Shown here one piece after another: positions 46,505 through 61,500 of a DNA stretch of 64,000 nt. The notes under the pieces were generated by a model. That model was given only the letters and a program-made list of their open reading frames with translations, made no database searches and had not been told where the DNA came from. Both the position numbers and the translations under genes were made by a program. Origin of the DNA: Ephydatia muelleri. Lineage: Eukaryota; Porifera; Demospongiae; Spongillida; Spongillidae. The first letter of the stretch is position 1, and each line of letters starts with the position of its first letter. Location of the stretch: positions 5,858,891 to 5,922,890 of the forward strand of contig JABACO010000009.1 in NCBI GenBank assembly GCA_013339895.1. Reading direction: 5' to 3'.

Positions 46505-49500
46505 GCACACACATACACACACATACACACACACACATGCATGCATGCATCTGCAGAGATGAAATCCCTGGTTGTGATGTAGGAATGAGTGGTACTTCTA
46601 CTGAAAGTCATTCCCTTTTGTTGCCTCATGGTCGCCAATGGTGTAAGCTAGAAACCTTGTCTATTGACCCATCGATTGGGCAAAGATATCACTCCAATGC
46701 TCGTTTTCACTGGCCAAACCTTGTGGATCAACACCAAAAGACCAATGCAGACTACTTCATGCTTTTTTATCCCATGAGGGGCTCAGCAATATGCTGATGT
46801 GCACCAACCTGAATATGGCTAGGAAGAACCTCCCTCCGCTTGGTAAAGGTGAATTTATCAAGTATCTGGGATTGCGACTAGCCATGACCTGTGAGCCAAA
46901 AGGGGGACCAATTCCAGTTTATTGGCAGGTGGGAGATGAGCCTGGGTCAGTATATACAGGTGCAGACTTTGGTGGTCGGTTTGGAATGACAAGGCACCGG
47001 TTTCAGGATATAAAAACTGTTTCAGTTTCACTGTCCCACTTGATGGTGTAGGTGCTGATGATGTAAATGGTACACATATTCTATATCAATGTGTTTCCAT
47101 TTTTACAATTAATTTTTTTTCAGGACCCATGGCAAGATATTCGGCCTTTCATTGAAGATTTCAACCTAACCCGTCAAAAGAACATATTTCCAGGCTGCCA
47201 CTTAACAGTGGATGAATGCATGAGCGCATGGAAGGGTTCTGATGGAGAATATGTTGCTGAGGGGATGCCACATAAGACCAAAATTGCACGTAAACCAGAG
47301 GGTGTTGGAGCTGAAATGAAAGCCTTGGCATGTGGGGAAACTGGTATTATTTTGAAGTTGGATATGATGGAAGGAAGGGAAGCAAACAGAAGGAAGGATT
47401 TCTCACAGGAATATGGTGAGGGAACAGCTGTGACACTCCGATTGACAAAAGAGTACTATGGCACTGGAAGAGTTGTGCATGCAGACTCCACCTTTTCATC
47501 CGTGAAGACACTGTTAGCCCTTCGAGAAAGAGGACTCTTCTTCATGGGCATGATAAAAACAGCCCATAAAGAATATCCATTAGCTTTCCTCAAATCATGG
47601 GCCAATGGTGATGAAGAGGGAGGAAAGCCATCAAGAGGGAACTATTGTTTGTTGCAAACCCAATCACAGCATGGTTTCCCGTTTTATGCCTTAGGTTGGG
47701 CTGACAGAAAGGTCAAAACAATTATCTCCAATGTAGGCTCAACAAATCCAGGATCTATAAGTAAGTGTCTTCGCCACAGGAAAGAGCTAGTTGGAGGAGT
47801 ATGGGAAACTACCAGATACTACAAAGAGATACAGCGACCATCAATGGTAGAAGAGTTTTATTCTTGCTTTGGGATCATAGATGTTCATGATCATCTACGC
47901 CAAGGCAGCCTTGCAATGGAGAGGGAGTGGTACACACACAAGTGGTGGCACCGTGTATTCACCACCATTTTTGGTATTTGCCTAATAGACTCTTATTTGG
48001 CCTACAAGTTTGACATGGAAGCTGTTCATAACTCCCCTGACGATCTGAAGACTTACCTTGGGAAACTTGCCTACCAGCTTATCCATAATAACTTTTTAGG
48101 TCAAGGAATGGCCATGTGAAATGAAGACAATGGTAATCCATCAGGCCAGGTATAGTTAATTCAAATGAATTATTTTTTTATGATCTTTTAGGCTGTAAAG
48201 CACCATATACCTCTCCCTATAAAGTCATTGGAGCGAAATGATGGAGTGACATCTCAAGTGCAATTAGTATGCACAATGTGCAAAAGGAAATCTTCTTACT
48301 ATTGTCCTGGATGTTCTAACACTGAAATTGACTACATTCGTGCCATATGCAAACCAGGCAATGGACGAGAATGTTTTCAAAATCACATTGGATTACTGAA
48401 GCACTAACAACTGCTGCAACTTTATGCATAGCTTAATTGGAATATTTCATCACTATTATAACACATCATCATCATCCATTTTATATATTCGATCAATAAG
48501 GAGTGTTTGTTTGTGTATACTGAGATCTATACAATGGGTAAAAAAGCGACTCGATGACTTATATCTCAGTGGTAAATGTGATTATTGGTACTATTGTAAT
48601 TATAATTATACATAATTATAATTATAATATATTATACATGTTTATTACAGCTGTTATCATATGGTGAATGGCATGGCAACACTTCCTAGGTCTCTCATAC
48701 TATCCCCTCATCAACATCCTACATGTAGATACGCCATTTTACAAATGATATGTAAATGTACATGTACTCATTTATAGGACTAGAAAACAACACTGTAACA
48801 GTGTTCGATAGACTGGGTGGCATGCGGCACATAGTGCCAGCGAGGCTATGGTTGATACGTCCATGCCGGCGTTTCAGCAGGAGTGAGTCAGTACACGCGA
48901 AAGTTCGTCATTACAAACAACCGCACAATTTCACCCGATATTAACTTTGAAGACTCTTGTGAATTAGTACACATAACTTATTAACCATAAGTTATTTCTT
49001 CAACGAATGAGGTTGTGAGTATAGCTGGGTCAACTGGCTATCAGAGAAAATCAAGAGTTTTAAAAATCCTATGTTTTTTATAGTCTATAATCTCTACTGT
49101 AGTAATCCTTAATTAAGGATGGTGTCAATCCTTAAATAAGGATGTGCCACTTCCTCCCTGATTTTAACACATGAGATAGATCTTATTAACATCATTTATA
49201 GTTTGTTATGGAGGCTAATCAGTATACAATTGGGCAATAGCATTTATGTAACCTTACTTGCTTGGTTAGCAAAACTATGCAATGTAAAAGATGATCCTTA
49301 TTTAAGGATAATGACATCCTTAAATAAGGATTTCTTCCTGGAGATTAAACATTAAGGTCCTACGCGTTCATGTGGCCGGTGGAGAAGCACGTGATAATGA
49401 TAAAGCTTTCCTAGGCATAACCCTTGCTCCACTCATCATTCTTTATGACTTTCTAACTAAGACTATATTGTATCATTGGCTGTGACTTCAGTTTCTTTTT

Positions 49501-52500
49501 GCCCACACAATGGTCAGCTCACACAGAATACACCCTTATGCATGAGTACCAGTATGCATTGCGTAAACAACCTTTACCATTCTTAAACACCACACACACA
49601 CACACACAACATGTATGCACTGCACATGTGGCAAAATATTATAACACTGTCAAACCCACATACCACAATGTGCAATGATAGTAGGTTCCGTAATTTCATT
49701 GCCATACATGTACACTGTAGCTAATATCCGAACAGGCCTAGCTTTCCACAATGTTGCATGTCCTATTCTGCACTAGTTTAATACTGTACATGTCATGATT
49801 GCTGTTTCTGGCCCTCTCACATTAAGTACAGAGTACATATTATCCTACCCTTGCAGGAGTACTTGCACACTCATTTAATCCCCAGCTTACAACTAGTGCG
49901 ATATGCAACGCTGTGCTGCCTCTCCTGGATGAAAAAGGATGCATGCCACACAGGGCTTTTTTAAGGGTGCCCATGGCAACGAACGTTATTGTACCTACAC
50001 TATCAGTACTCATTGTGGTAGGTCAGGGCCTGTGGTAAGTTTACACAGACATAAAGAGCAATAGTCATGTCTCTTGGCCTCATGAGCTGTTCAATGGATA
50101 ATCAAAAATGCATGTGCAGAGAACACATTCAGTGAGACTGACTGTGTGATCATCATTATTAGGGAGGACTATCATTTTGCACATGGATGTTGATGTCGCG
50201 TCTCTCTGTGTGTGTTGTATGCGTTGTGCGCAAGAATATATGCAATGAGCTGTTCAACTGAATAGATTGATGCAATAAGACTTTGTACAGGTACAAGTGC
50301 ATGTGTATACTACTAGTACGTGAGCCAGCATGAGGGCATGCTCATGTACTCTGTGTGAGGTGAAAACAAGAGACAATAGTCACAGAAAGTGGTATATACA
50401 GTGGGCGAGGTTTAAAGATTTTTTTTTGAAGGGTTATGCCAAATAGGAAAGCTATATCATGTAGGAAAAAGGCCTGAAGGACAGATAGTGTTATCCTTTG
50501 CTATATTATATGTGTGTGCTTGCAACTGTGCAATGTATGTAGGCCTACAGAAAAACAATCCTTTGGGACACTACATGTATAGCTACATGTACCGGTACTT
50601 GTACTACGTAGAGTGTAGTCATTTTGCAAGAGAGGGCTCTATGTTATATACAGAGAACCAGTCAGATGAATACTGAGATGTCAAAGGGAATCATTTTACA
50701 GTGCTAGCGGAACACATGCAATGATAACAGCGAAACACAGAAATCCTCAATAGGTAGATAAATTGAGAATAAAATCAGTGGTCCCTTAAGCTGTTAAATT
50801 GAATAGGACGCATGTGCTGAGAACAACGTTTTGAGGGATGGCCCTTACACTTGAATGCATGTGGGTGTACCATCATTATTAGCAAGTGTTGTAATGTTTT
50901 GCCACATGTGCAACAAACCTAGTGCAAAAGTGTTGCATGTGTGTATATCCAAGTGTATTGCACGCTCAAGAATGGCAAAGGTTCATTTACACAATGCATA
51001 CTACATATGCATAAGGGTGTGTGAACCAGCATGAGGGCATGTTTATGTACTCTGTGTCAGCTATGTGGCCAAATAGAGACTGATGGGCAAGTGGTACATA
51101 AGCCACATAGCTATGTTGGACAGGCATACAGAATGAGGAGTTGTGCAGGGTTATGCCAAATAAGAAAGCTTTATTACATGCTTGTTCACTGGCCAAATAA
51201 AGATTATGTGAGTAGGCACGTGCCTTACGCATGTTGTGGTGAATATAGTTCTATTCTTTGCCATGTGTATACAGAGTGTTGGGAAAGTGTACACCGTATG
51301 TGTACCTTTAGAGCACCAATCCTGACAAGATGTATGTTCAAAGGACCAATCCTGATGCATGTACAAAGGGGCAATCTATGAGGACTGTACACAAGACCAA
51401 TTCATGATGCATGTAAAGAGGACCAATTCTATGGGGGACACTGCATGTAGCTACACCCACCTATGCAGAATCTCAAGTGAGGGCTCTATGTCATCTACAA
51501 AGGACCAGTTGTATGGGAACTCAACACGCACATAGAGTAGTTGTGAAAAAGAATAGATATGTGCAACAATACAGAGGAAAAACACAGTGGACAAACATGC
51601 ACAACAGCAGTTAAATGGAATAGAATGCATGTAGGAACTCAACATGCACATAGAGTATGCATGTGGGTGTACCGTCATTATCAGACAGTGTTATCATGTT
51701 TGCCACATGTGTAGCAGTGCATGCGTGTTGTGTGTGTATGTGTGTGCTTGTATGTGCATTTATGTGTGTATGCGTTTGTGTGTATGTGTGGGTGTGTACA
51801 GCAGTTGGTGTTCAAGAATGGTAAAGGTTCATTTACACAATGTATACTAGTACACTTGCATAAGGGTACGTTAACCCAGCATCATGGTGTGAGCTGACCA
51901 TTGTGTGGGTAAATAAAACTGAAGTCACATAAAGTGGTACAGCTTAGTTGAAAGGCATACAGAATGATGAGTGGAGCAAGGGTTATGCCTAGGAAAGCTT
52001 TATCACACGCTTCTCCACCGGCCACAAGAATATAATGTGAGTGCATAGGAACTTAAAGCACCTTCTGCATGTTGTGATGAACATTAGTGTTATTTTTTGC
52101 CATGTGGATACAAACAGTGTGTTGGGCAAAACCTTTAGAGAACCAATCCTATGGGATCATGATGTGTGTGCAATGGATCAATCTATGACCAATCCTATGG
52201 GTGATGTACAAAGGACCAACCCTATGGAGACACGATGCATGCAACAAAGAATCTGATGCATGTACAGAGGACCAATCCTAAGGGACAGTGCATGCATGTA
52301 GCTACATGCACCTATGCATCGTCTCAAGTGAGGGCTCTATGTCAAGTATGAAGGACCAATTATATGGAGCTCAACATGTAGTTGTCAAAAGGAATACTTG
52401 TACAGAGGATACGTGCAACAATACACAGAGAGTTGGTACATCAAATCAGTAGCCTGTACAAACATGCACAACAGCAGTTTAATAAATGGAATAGAATGCA

Positions 52501-55500
52501 TGTGTACATTGCTAGACAGGTTTAACCATCTGGTATGTGCAAGTGTACTGTGTACTTGAGTGTGTGAGAATAAGCCATTACGATGATGTACAGGTCCACG
52601 TGTGCAACAATGCAAGCGTGTGCACAAGTGTGAGCCAGCATGAGCGCATGCATGTTCATGCACTATGTGTGAGCTGTAAAGAAATAGCAACCCGAAATCA
52701 TCGCAACACTAGCTGAGTGAGCGAGGCAGGAATTTTAGCAAGGATTATGGCAAATTGGAAAGCTTTATACACGACTAGAGGATTATGAGAATGTGTAGCA
52801 AATAGCCTTACGGTGCTGTGTTTTCTGTCGTAAGCTCCTATATAAATATAGCAAAGTGTATCGAGCCAATGATTGGTTAAAGTGTTTCTTGGGGTGAGAG
52901 TTAAGCAAGGCTAATGGGTGTTGGGGAGGCGTATGCACAGCTACCATGGGCATAGTTGTGGGGATGCATACGCATATCGGTCCACATGCAGTCTAGTATA
53001 AACTAAGACAATCTAGGTGTCTGTACTTGTGCATTGCTGCTGTACCCCCCCCCCCCCCCCCAATGCTATCGGAGTGCAGGTGTAAATGTTTAGTACCTCT
53101 GTGAGGAAACAAGAATTTGTAGCTGTAAGCAGGTGAAGAGTATTCTTCAAATTCCAAAGTAACTGTGTGTTAGACTGAGCAGTGCTAGGTAGTGGTTTTG
53201 CCCAAAGAAGTGGATTCCCCTGATAAAGGGATTTTCCTGACGAGAGATATGTGCTCTCATCTCCCCCAAATACAGGTTTTATTTCAGTTCCCCGCTCAGA
53301 TGCAGTGTTGATTTTTTTGTTGTAATAGTTATCAGAATATCAGTCTGTCAAGTAATGTGCATTATGGTCTAGTTTTGGTGGAGGGCATACACAACAGATG
53401 ACGCACCCAAATATGACGAAGTGTCATTGGGGAGGGTAGCGTGCATGATATAGGAGTTGGAATTTCCTGTTAATTTGATACGATCATCTTGCAAAGTGAG
53501 AAGTCCTCTTATATTTCTCTTAATTTACCCACATCAACTCACTGCCTGGGTGAGGCAAAACATTGTTGCAAATGGCTAGCGAAGAGGTTAAAGCGGAGAA
53601 TGGGTGGAGAAAGAAGTTATCGAAATTTATTGTGGAATGGGAAAACAGAACGTGGATTGCATGCAATAATTGTGCGAATCGAGCTGGAAATGTACATTAA
53701 CTTTGCACAGCTGTATCTCCGTAATGGATAAAGTAAAAATTAAAGGACAGAACATGTCATAGCGACAGACCCTTCTACCTATACATTGAATTTGATGCAA
53801 TTTGAATGCTCCTACCTGAAATTGAACCTCATGGGGTATCGGACCTCGTAACGTGATTGTGCAAGACACCAACGTATAGTTCACACAGAGAAATAATGTA
53901 ATATGAGTGTTGAATATAGAAAGCTGATAGCATTAGCCGTTCGGAGGTTATAGTGATTCAAACATGATGCATTTTTATAATGTTTTATTATATTTCCGTG
54001 GGGCCGTTTTCGCGGAAAGTGTCCCATATAGTATTAAATGTAAATGATGATTGGCAATAATCAAACGAACAAAACTCAAAGCACTATTTTCAGCCAACTC
54101 CTATATGGAATGCAGTTAAAGGCTCAGATTTATTTTTACACATACGCCTTAAGTATTCATATTATTACTGCAAGTTTGTTTGGTTTAGACATGCACACTG
54201 TGTCTGGGAAGACCAATCTTTTTATTGGGTTTTGGTGGTTCACAATAATTGATTTGACTTTAAAGATGCATTACAATTGGTAGGTCATTAGAGTATGTGT
54301 AATATTTATAATCATTCTAAAGGTCACATAATGCTTGTCAAAAGTAAAGTTTGTCTGGTAATGACGTTTTCTCCATTATCCGGGATGGAGCATAAAAAGT
54401 CATGATATGCGTCAATTGAACTGCAAGACAAGCATGCAGTGTGAGCATGCAGAGAATTTGTAATGATGGACAGCGCTGCATATTACAAAGTTTTAATGCT
54501 ACCTCATTCTGATTAAAATAGGAAGAGTGAACTTTTAAGCCTTTTATTTTTGACGAGTGTTATTGGAATGATTATAAATTATGCACATACCTATAAGGAC
54601 CTACTCAATTGTAATCCATACACTTTCAGACCTTCAGTAGAATTAGTTTGTCCAAATTACTGCAAATTGTGAAACACCCTGTAAAAAGTACAAATTGGGA
54701 TCAATCTTCCCAGCCAATGTTTCTTATGCCAACAAACTTGCAATTATACTATGTGATCAAATTTGAGCCATTAATTAACTACAGGAGTTGTGCTTGAAAA
54801 TAGTACTCGAACCTTTGTTTGCTTATTGAAAATAAGTGTGCACTTTTATATTTTTCTGATCAGCTGGCATTAGTACTACTGCCTGTAACAATATTATGTA
54901 TTCCAGATGGCAATAGTAAAATGTAATGAAACAAGGGATTATGAGGTTACGAAATATCTTTGCAGACAAATCCTACATCTACACCAATTAAATTTTTATT
55001 TCTGGTTTCACTCATTTCTATTTAAAACAATGTTCAGCCTACAGGCTAACTCTAGCACCTTACCATACCTTTTGTATCCCACCAATACAGAATTCAGCCC
55101 GTGTTTCTGGCCTTGTCAAATATGATACATGTATGGATGAATTTGCAGATGGGTGGCCTGTTTAACGCTAGAGCTTGCTGTTACAACTTCTGGCAAAATG
55201 TCAGCGATTTATCTTCAATAATGGATAAAATTTTCCCTTTGCTATCACTAATTACATAAATCTTTGCTAATTAAATAAAGCTGTATTATATAGATTGAAA
55301 TTTGTATTGAACATAACTTTAGTTCAGAAAGTCATAATATGAAACAAATTCGGCAATAAGTTCATAAAATGTCTGTTCTGGTGCCTTTACATAACTGCTA
55401 GGCTTCAATCATGAGAATAATGCAAGATCCAAAGGAAGAAAACCAGAAACGTTTTTAAAGTTTCGAGTGTGTGATTATCTCTGTTGTCTGAGCTTGTTAA

Positions 55501-58500
55501 AAGCACCAGCAGTTTCACTACATAGTAGGTATTCACTATAGCTCTATCTAAATACGATCGCTAAAGTCCAAATTGAGTCTACGATGTATTGGTGGCAATA
55601 AAGGGATATGTACTCACGATACTTTAAATCTTATGTATGGAGTACTACGTGTACGCCCTGCCCTGATATGTAGCAAGCTCAATAAAGTTGCACATGTAAC
55701 TTAAACTTTTGACAAAATAATCCAGTGATGATAATGCATTCCAAAACAAATGCGTGTAATGGATTAACATTGTGGTGAAGTGAATGGAAAAACGAGGAAA
55801 AGGAAACTGATGCCACTAACCTACATGTAAATCTACCTTGAGATAATTACATAAGCATGCTTTTCCAACTTACTTAAAATTCTCATGCACTCTGCATTTC
55901 ACCCTGTGAGTTTGAAGCCCAAGGTCAACATATCGGTTTCCTCCATGTTCAATATAATACTGTGAAACAGAAAAATTTAAAGTAAGCAATCTATGAGGCC
56001 TACATAGCAGTTTACCTGGTTTAACACATCATAGAGACTCTCATACAAACTTTCCAAATTCAGAAGGATAACCGATCGTCCGGTTTCCATGCAGATCTTG
56101 ATCTGGTTAATATTCCGACACACCTGATTTTTATCACATGGTTGTAAACAATAGTACACACTACATAAGACAGACATATAATACCTGCGTGTACTCTTTG
56201 TCCTTTGGGAAACTACTGCCAAAAAGAACAAATGGCTCCATGTGAGCCACAGAGAATTCACTGCCAGAAGATGTATCCATAGGTTGCTCATCTTTGAGGT
56301 CCACAGGAGAAATTCTGATAACATCTTGTAGGTAGTGATGTAAAATGCGAAGTGCAGAATAATTCTCAGTCAAAAACAGAAGGTAGCGGCTTTCCCTGCA
56401 CGTAATATAATACAATGTCACAGCAAACACACATCTAACAACAAAGGCCAGTATTACCCATGCCACGAAGTATCTCGGGTTCTCAAACTGGCCTTTATTA
56501 GGTCTAACTGTGAGGGACCAGTACTTGCACCAGTCAGCTATGCAGTAGAAAAAATAATTCAATAAATACAAATACCAACAGCTTGTGTATTCAGAGTACA
56601 GATTGACTTTTGTACTGGTTGGTAAATTTCTAATAATGACTTGGCTTTACAGTCACATGGTACTATAGGTTAGGCTTCTAACTAATACTTACTAAAATAC
56701 ATTTGTTTCCACATCAACAAATAAAATCTTCATAGTTGCTATTGCCTACTTGACAAACTATGTAGTTGGAAAGCGTAGTAATTGGAAAGCAAGCAATTTT
56801 GAACTAATTGTCAGATGGCTGACATAGTCCTCGTTTCTTTTGAATTTCTGTTCATGTGACTACAGACCGATGATATTTGCAGGCTTGATATAATGACAGT
56901 TAAATCCCAATGTTGCTAAAACTGATGTGAAAATATTAATATTGTCACACAAAACGTTTATATTGAAAAGCAAACCACATAATCCAAAGCTACTGAATAT
57001 AATCTTTCATTAATTCATCATCACTTTGGAAGTGTTATTATAGGAAGGCACAAGTTTCTTTGTTCATTGGTCGTTAATTTAGACCCACATCCTACAGTGT
57101 AAACAAAAAAAAGCAACACAAGACTATAAGTAAACTACAGGACCCACAGTAACAATACAACACCAATACTTCTGCTATGCATTATATTAAAAATGCATTG
57201 TATTGAAAAAATAAAAATAAATATTGATACAGATCTCTGGAATGACTTTAAAGAGAAAGTACAGTACAGTACAGTACAGTATAGTACAGTAAAGTACAGT
57301 ATTGTATTTTCACATCTTACAGACCTGAAAATAGTCTATTGTTGCATCAGAAGGAAGAGAAATTCGCTTCCGAAACTCATCAAAAGGATCAAACTCATCT
57401 AGTCCACTAAAGTTTCTTCGGATTGCATACTCTAATGCCTGCCAGTTCAGTGGACGAGTAGCGGACTTCTCACATATCCAGTACAACATTTTGATCAAAC
57501 TGTGGTGGCAAGACCTCAACAACATTCAGTTGTAAATATACACATCTGAAGGATACCTGTAAAAATCTCTGAGCCCAAAGAAGTCTTTCTTTTGTCTGGA
57601 GCAAATTGCATGGTATGCCTCAGCTAATGGGTCAAACAATCCATCAAGTTTTTCTCTGATGGGATCATCCTTTTTGTTTGAGCAAATGCCTCGAGCACTC
57701 AGTTTCAATTCCTCATGACTAGGTTCCCCCCTTGTCAATAATACACCCCTGTTCATTTTAGCTGGATCCAAAGCCCAGTTTGATATTCCAATGAAGGCAA
57801 CTCTTTTCTCGCGTGCAACAGTCTGTAGATGCATGAAATGTTCAGGACTGTATAACAAATTGTGTACACTGTACCTCATCTGAATCATCTGCACCTTCAG
57901 TACCATCCTCCAGAAGTGGATGTAATGCCTTCAGAGGTAGGTTTGGAGAATCTTCTGCTAGCCCTACTTCATCAAGAACAACCACAGACACAAACTCATC
58001 CACATTTCGATTCACTTGGAAGTGTTTTGCAGTATTAAATACTTCAATAACACTGTCAGGAGTAGACAGTTGACTGCACTGATAGGAGAACACATGAACC
58101 TACATGGACGGGAATGTTTAAAATTATGAATTGCAGTTTGGTAGGAAAACATGTTATGCTGAATACATAACCTTGTACCTGTTTGAAACGTTGCAGCAAT
58201 GAACATTTTGATGCTTTGCCTTGCATCGAAGTAGATACAATGCTTTTTGCAAGTGACTTTGAGCTTCCTGGTTTGCCAACCACAAACAGTGGAATGCATA
58301 GCTCCATGCACACAGCCATCATAAAAACATTTTCCCTAAGAGCAGAATTCCGAGCAGTATTAGGACCAAGCTCCATTGCATCCAAGAGTACTTCCTGACA
58401 CCTATAGAACAGCCATAGTGTTGTAGCAAGAATGCATAGGAAATATTATTATGAGCTGTCATATATATATGCACAGGAGACTGATCATCTCATTGCGGAC

Positions 58501-61500
58501 ACTACGTCAGATTGAATTCCATTTGGCAGAAATATATGTGCAAGACTAAACCCGTATAGGTGTAGAATACTAGCCTTCTCCCAATGAGGACCCTACGATG
58601 ATTCACATGGCCCTTTGAGCTGGGAACACCTTGAGAGGATGGTTAATTAGGTCATGCGGTTCAACAGTTATGGGTTAATAAACCTTTGACATTCTACATC
58701 AACTTTCAGTCTTGCACTTGAATATCACAGTCTGGTCTGTTCTGGGTAACAAATTTAACGTGGACAATATATTTTGTTATGCGTTATGTGTGTATAATGA
58801 TGAAATGCTTATTTGATTTTTTAATTTTTGTTAGCCTATTATGAAGACTTATTTCTGTCAAAAATTAGAATTTGTAAAATGAAGTTTAAAAGCACAGACT
58901 TTATAAGTCTTCATAATAGGCTACTTACATGAGAAACATCAGAGCAGAATCTGTTTTAGTTTTTTTTTTTAACGCTGTGCTCGGTTCTAGACACTTGATC
59001 CTGAACAACTGGCTAATTCAACAAGTGTGCTCTATGATAGTGTGTCAAAATTCATTATTGGTGCCAAAGCGATCGAAGCCTTAATTTCAATTAAAACAAA
59101 ACTGTACATCACTTACTTTGGCACCAATGGACTTGGATTACACTCTCTTGTTGAATTAGTGAAAGACTTTATACATAACCTTATTGAAAACTTATTACTG
59201 TCAAAAAATTAAAACAGAAATTTTGGAGAACAACTTTTCTGCAATAAAGTACTTTCACTTTCAATCAAACCAGCATTTCATCATTACGCATAGACAGCTC
59301 ATAGTGAATCTATAGTCCACATTAACTTTTGCTTTTGTTACCCCAGGACTGACCAGACTGAAGATACTGAGGTGCAAAGACTGAAAGATGATGCAGAAGG
59401 TCAAACATTTAGTAACCCATAACTAGGATTGCAATCATATCACCTTTTATGTGGCATATGTTTAATTATCTCCTTTGCTACAGCGCACATAGTTATGGTG
59501 AAATTTGGCTATTTTGTGTGATTAATGATGCCTCCAGTGGACCTTTGAATTGCCTTACATGTTACATGAAAAAAGAGTGTATAAATCCTGAATTGTCAGT
59601 CATAAACATAGCCAGTTTACTCAAAGCACAATATGATTTCTAAATCAATCTCTAGGTACCAATGTTGCATTAACCACAATTGTATGCCTTATTAGCTTGG
59701 CAACCATAGTTGAGCACAAGGTATTGGAGTTGAAGTACAAGGTATTAGTTGCCCTGATTACAACTTTAATATAACACACTAACTAAATTGAAGATGTTTT
59801 TCCCAACTTGGCAAGCTAATAACACATTTCATGTTTTAGTTGTTGCATTGTTTAAAATTGGCAACATTATCATGCTAATGAGAACTGTAAGTGTAGCACT
59901 TTATACACAGCCATGAATACTCAGTGCGATTGATCTCTGGGTTTTTTCCTACAGGAAGCTTACTAAAATAAGTCGCAAGCCCATCAGTTAGACACAATTG
60001 TTTGAAAAATAAGTTCATGCTACAACAGCCCTACCATTTAACTTCATCTCTAAACTGCTGAGTACCACCTGGTAGTGCTAACGGAGATGAAAATGTCTTT
60101 GCAATGGTCTCTTCATAGTCTTCCCTGTCCTGAAGTCTCGCATGATAACATATGCTCAAGGCCAACACGAGAGACCGAGACACTGGGTCCAACAGGGGCT
60201 GGGCAATTTAAGGACAATTATAGCAGAACCAACAGTGAAGTATTTACCTCTTTTTCCTCTTCTTGTGCTTTCTTATTCATATGGTCACAAAACAGATCCA
60301 ATCTTTGCAGAAAGTACTCAAAAACACACATGCACCTTTCAACATCTCGAAGGCTCACAAAGCTGCATTCATCCTAGATGAAAAAAGAATAATATCAGCC
60401 CACTTAATGAGAGCTTCAAAACATTCTGTCTTCCAAGACAGGCACATGTTTATATACAGCAGTTGTGGATTGGCCTCAAAATGCTTATACATGCTATAGT
60501 ATGCAATAAACCCACCCCGACCCAGTTTCGTGCAATAATTAATCTGCATAACTAATACAATTTTGTCATCTAAATCAGCTAAGAAAATATTTGTAAAAGT
60601 GAAATTTTTGCCCATACACTTCAAAAAAAAAAGGACCTTGACATCATTTTAAATTGATTGGTTGCTAAGTATAGCTACAAAGTAAAATTTATAAAACGCA
60701 CTGTTGGATACTGGTATAGGATAAAGAATAATTACACTGACTTCACGTTTCCTCATGTATGCCTGCGATTCGGCCAGTACATTCACAACTGCGGAGATAT
60801 ATTGAGAAAGGTTCATTGCCTTGAACTGCTGGAACTATAAAAATATGCATAGTATTTATATGAATCATACAAATCATATGAATCAAATTAAACATTTACA
60901 AAACATACGTGGTTTGTAACTATCTGGGAGACATAGTCCTTCTCATTACCCATGTTCAGCTGGCCAAAGTCATATACCAGAGGCCTCATGCTCGGTGGTA
61001 GATCAAGCACACGATATACCAACTGACGTAGAGGGATCTTACCTTTAGAAACAAAAGCACATCATGGCAGAATTGAAATGTGGCATACTAAATGTACCCA
61101 ATTTATCTTCTGTCTCAGTAGACTTTATGTAAAAACCCAAACCTGCAGATTCAAGTTTCTTAATCATCATATCTGAGTGCCTATTGTCAATCACAATAAA
61201 CACATGAAACACGTTGTTAGAGCTCTCAACAAGACATACTTTCGATAAGGGTTGCAAGCAGCAATGAACTTAATGTCAGTTGATATTGGAGTTCCATCAA
61301 TTCGATGATCACACATGATCTCCTTTATTAGTCCAATAGCATCAGTTGTGTTGGCTTCATCAAAGAACACAACGGTATCCAAATGATGGGCATTGTTATC
61401 AATGGCTTGCTTTGAAGCCTTGTGAACCACTTTTTTGATGTCTTTATCAGTGGTACCTCCATGTACCTTCATACACGATAAATAATAGTAAGTATATTGC

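Larger units (their letters stand above)
44937..54026. mobile_element. 9.1 kb composite inverted-repeat (foldback) element B in the large RNF213-like intron
   Basis: Left end TGGGACAATTTCCGCGAAAA, right end TTTTCGCGGAAAGTGTCCCA, each bordered by TA (44935-44936 and 54027-54028), a Tc1/mariner-style footprint. The arms, 44937-45260 and about 53690-54026, are inverted copies of the foldback family (gaatcgctataacttct, gtcttgcacaagcacaatg, cgataccccatgg, ttcgttaatttttac). Inside, 45270-45760 is matched in inverse orientation by parts of 49280-52140. A broken piggyBac gene occupies 45.9-48.4 kb. Its own transposase is not evident. The layout parallels element A at 6.3-13.2 kb. Confidence 0.75.
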
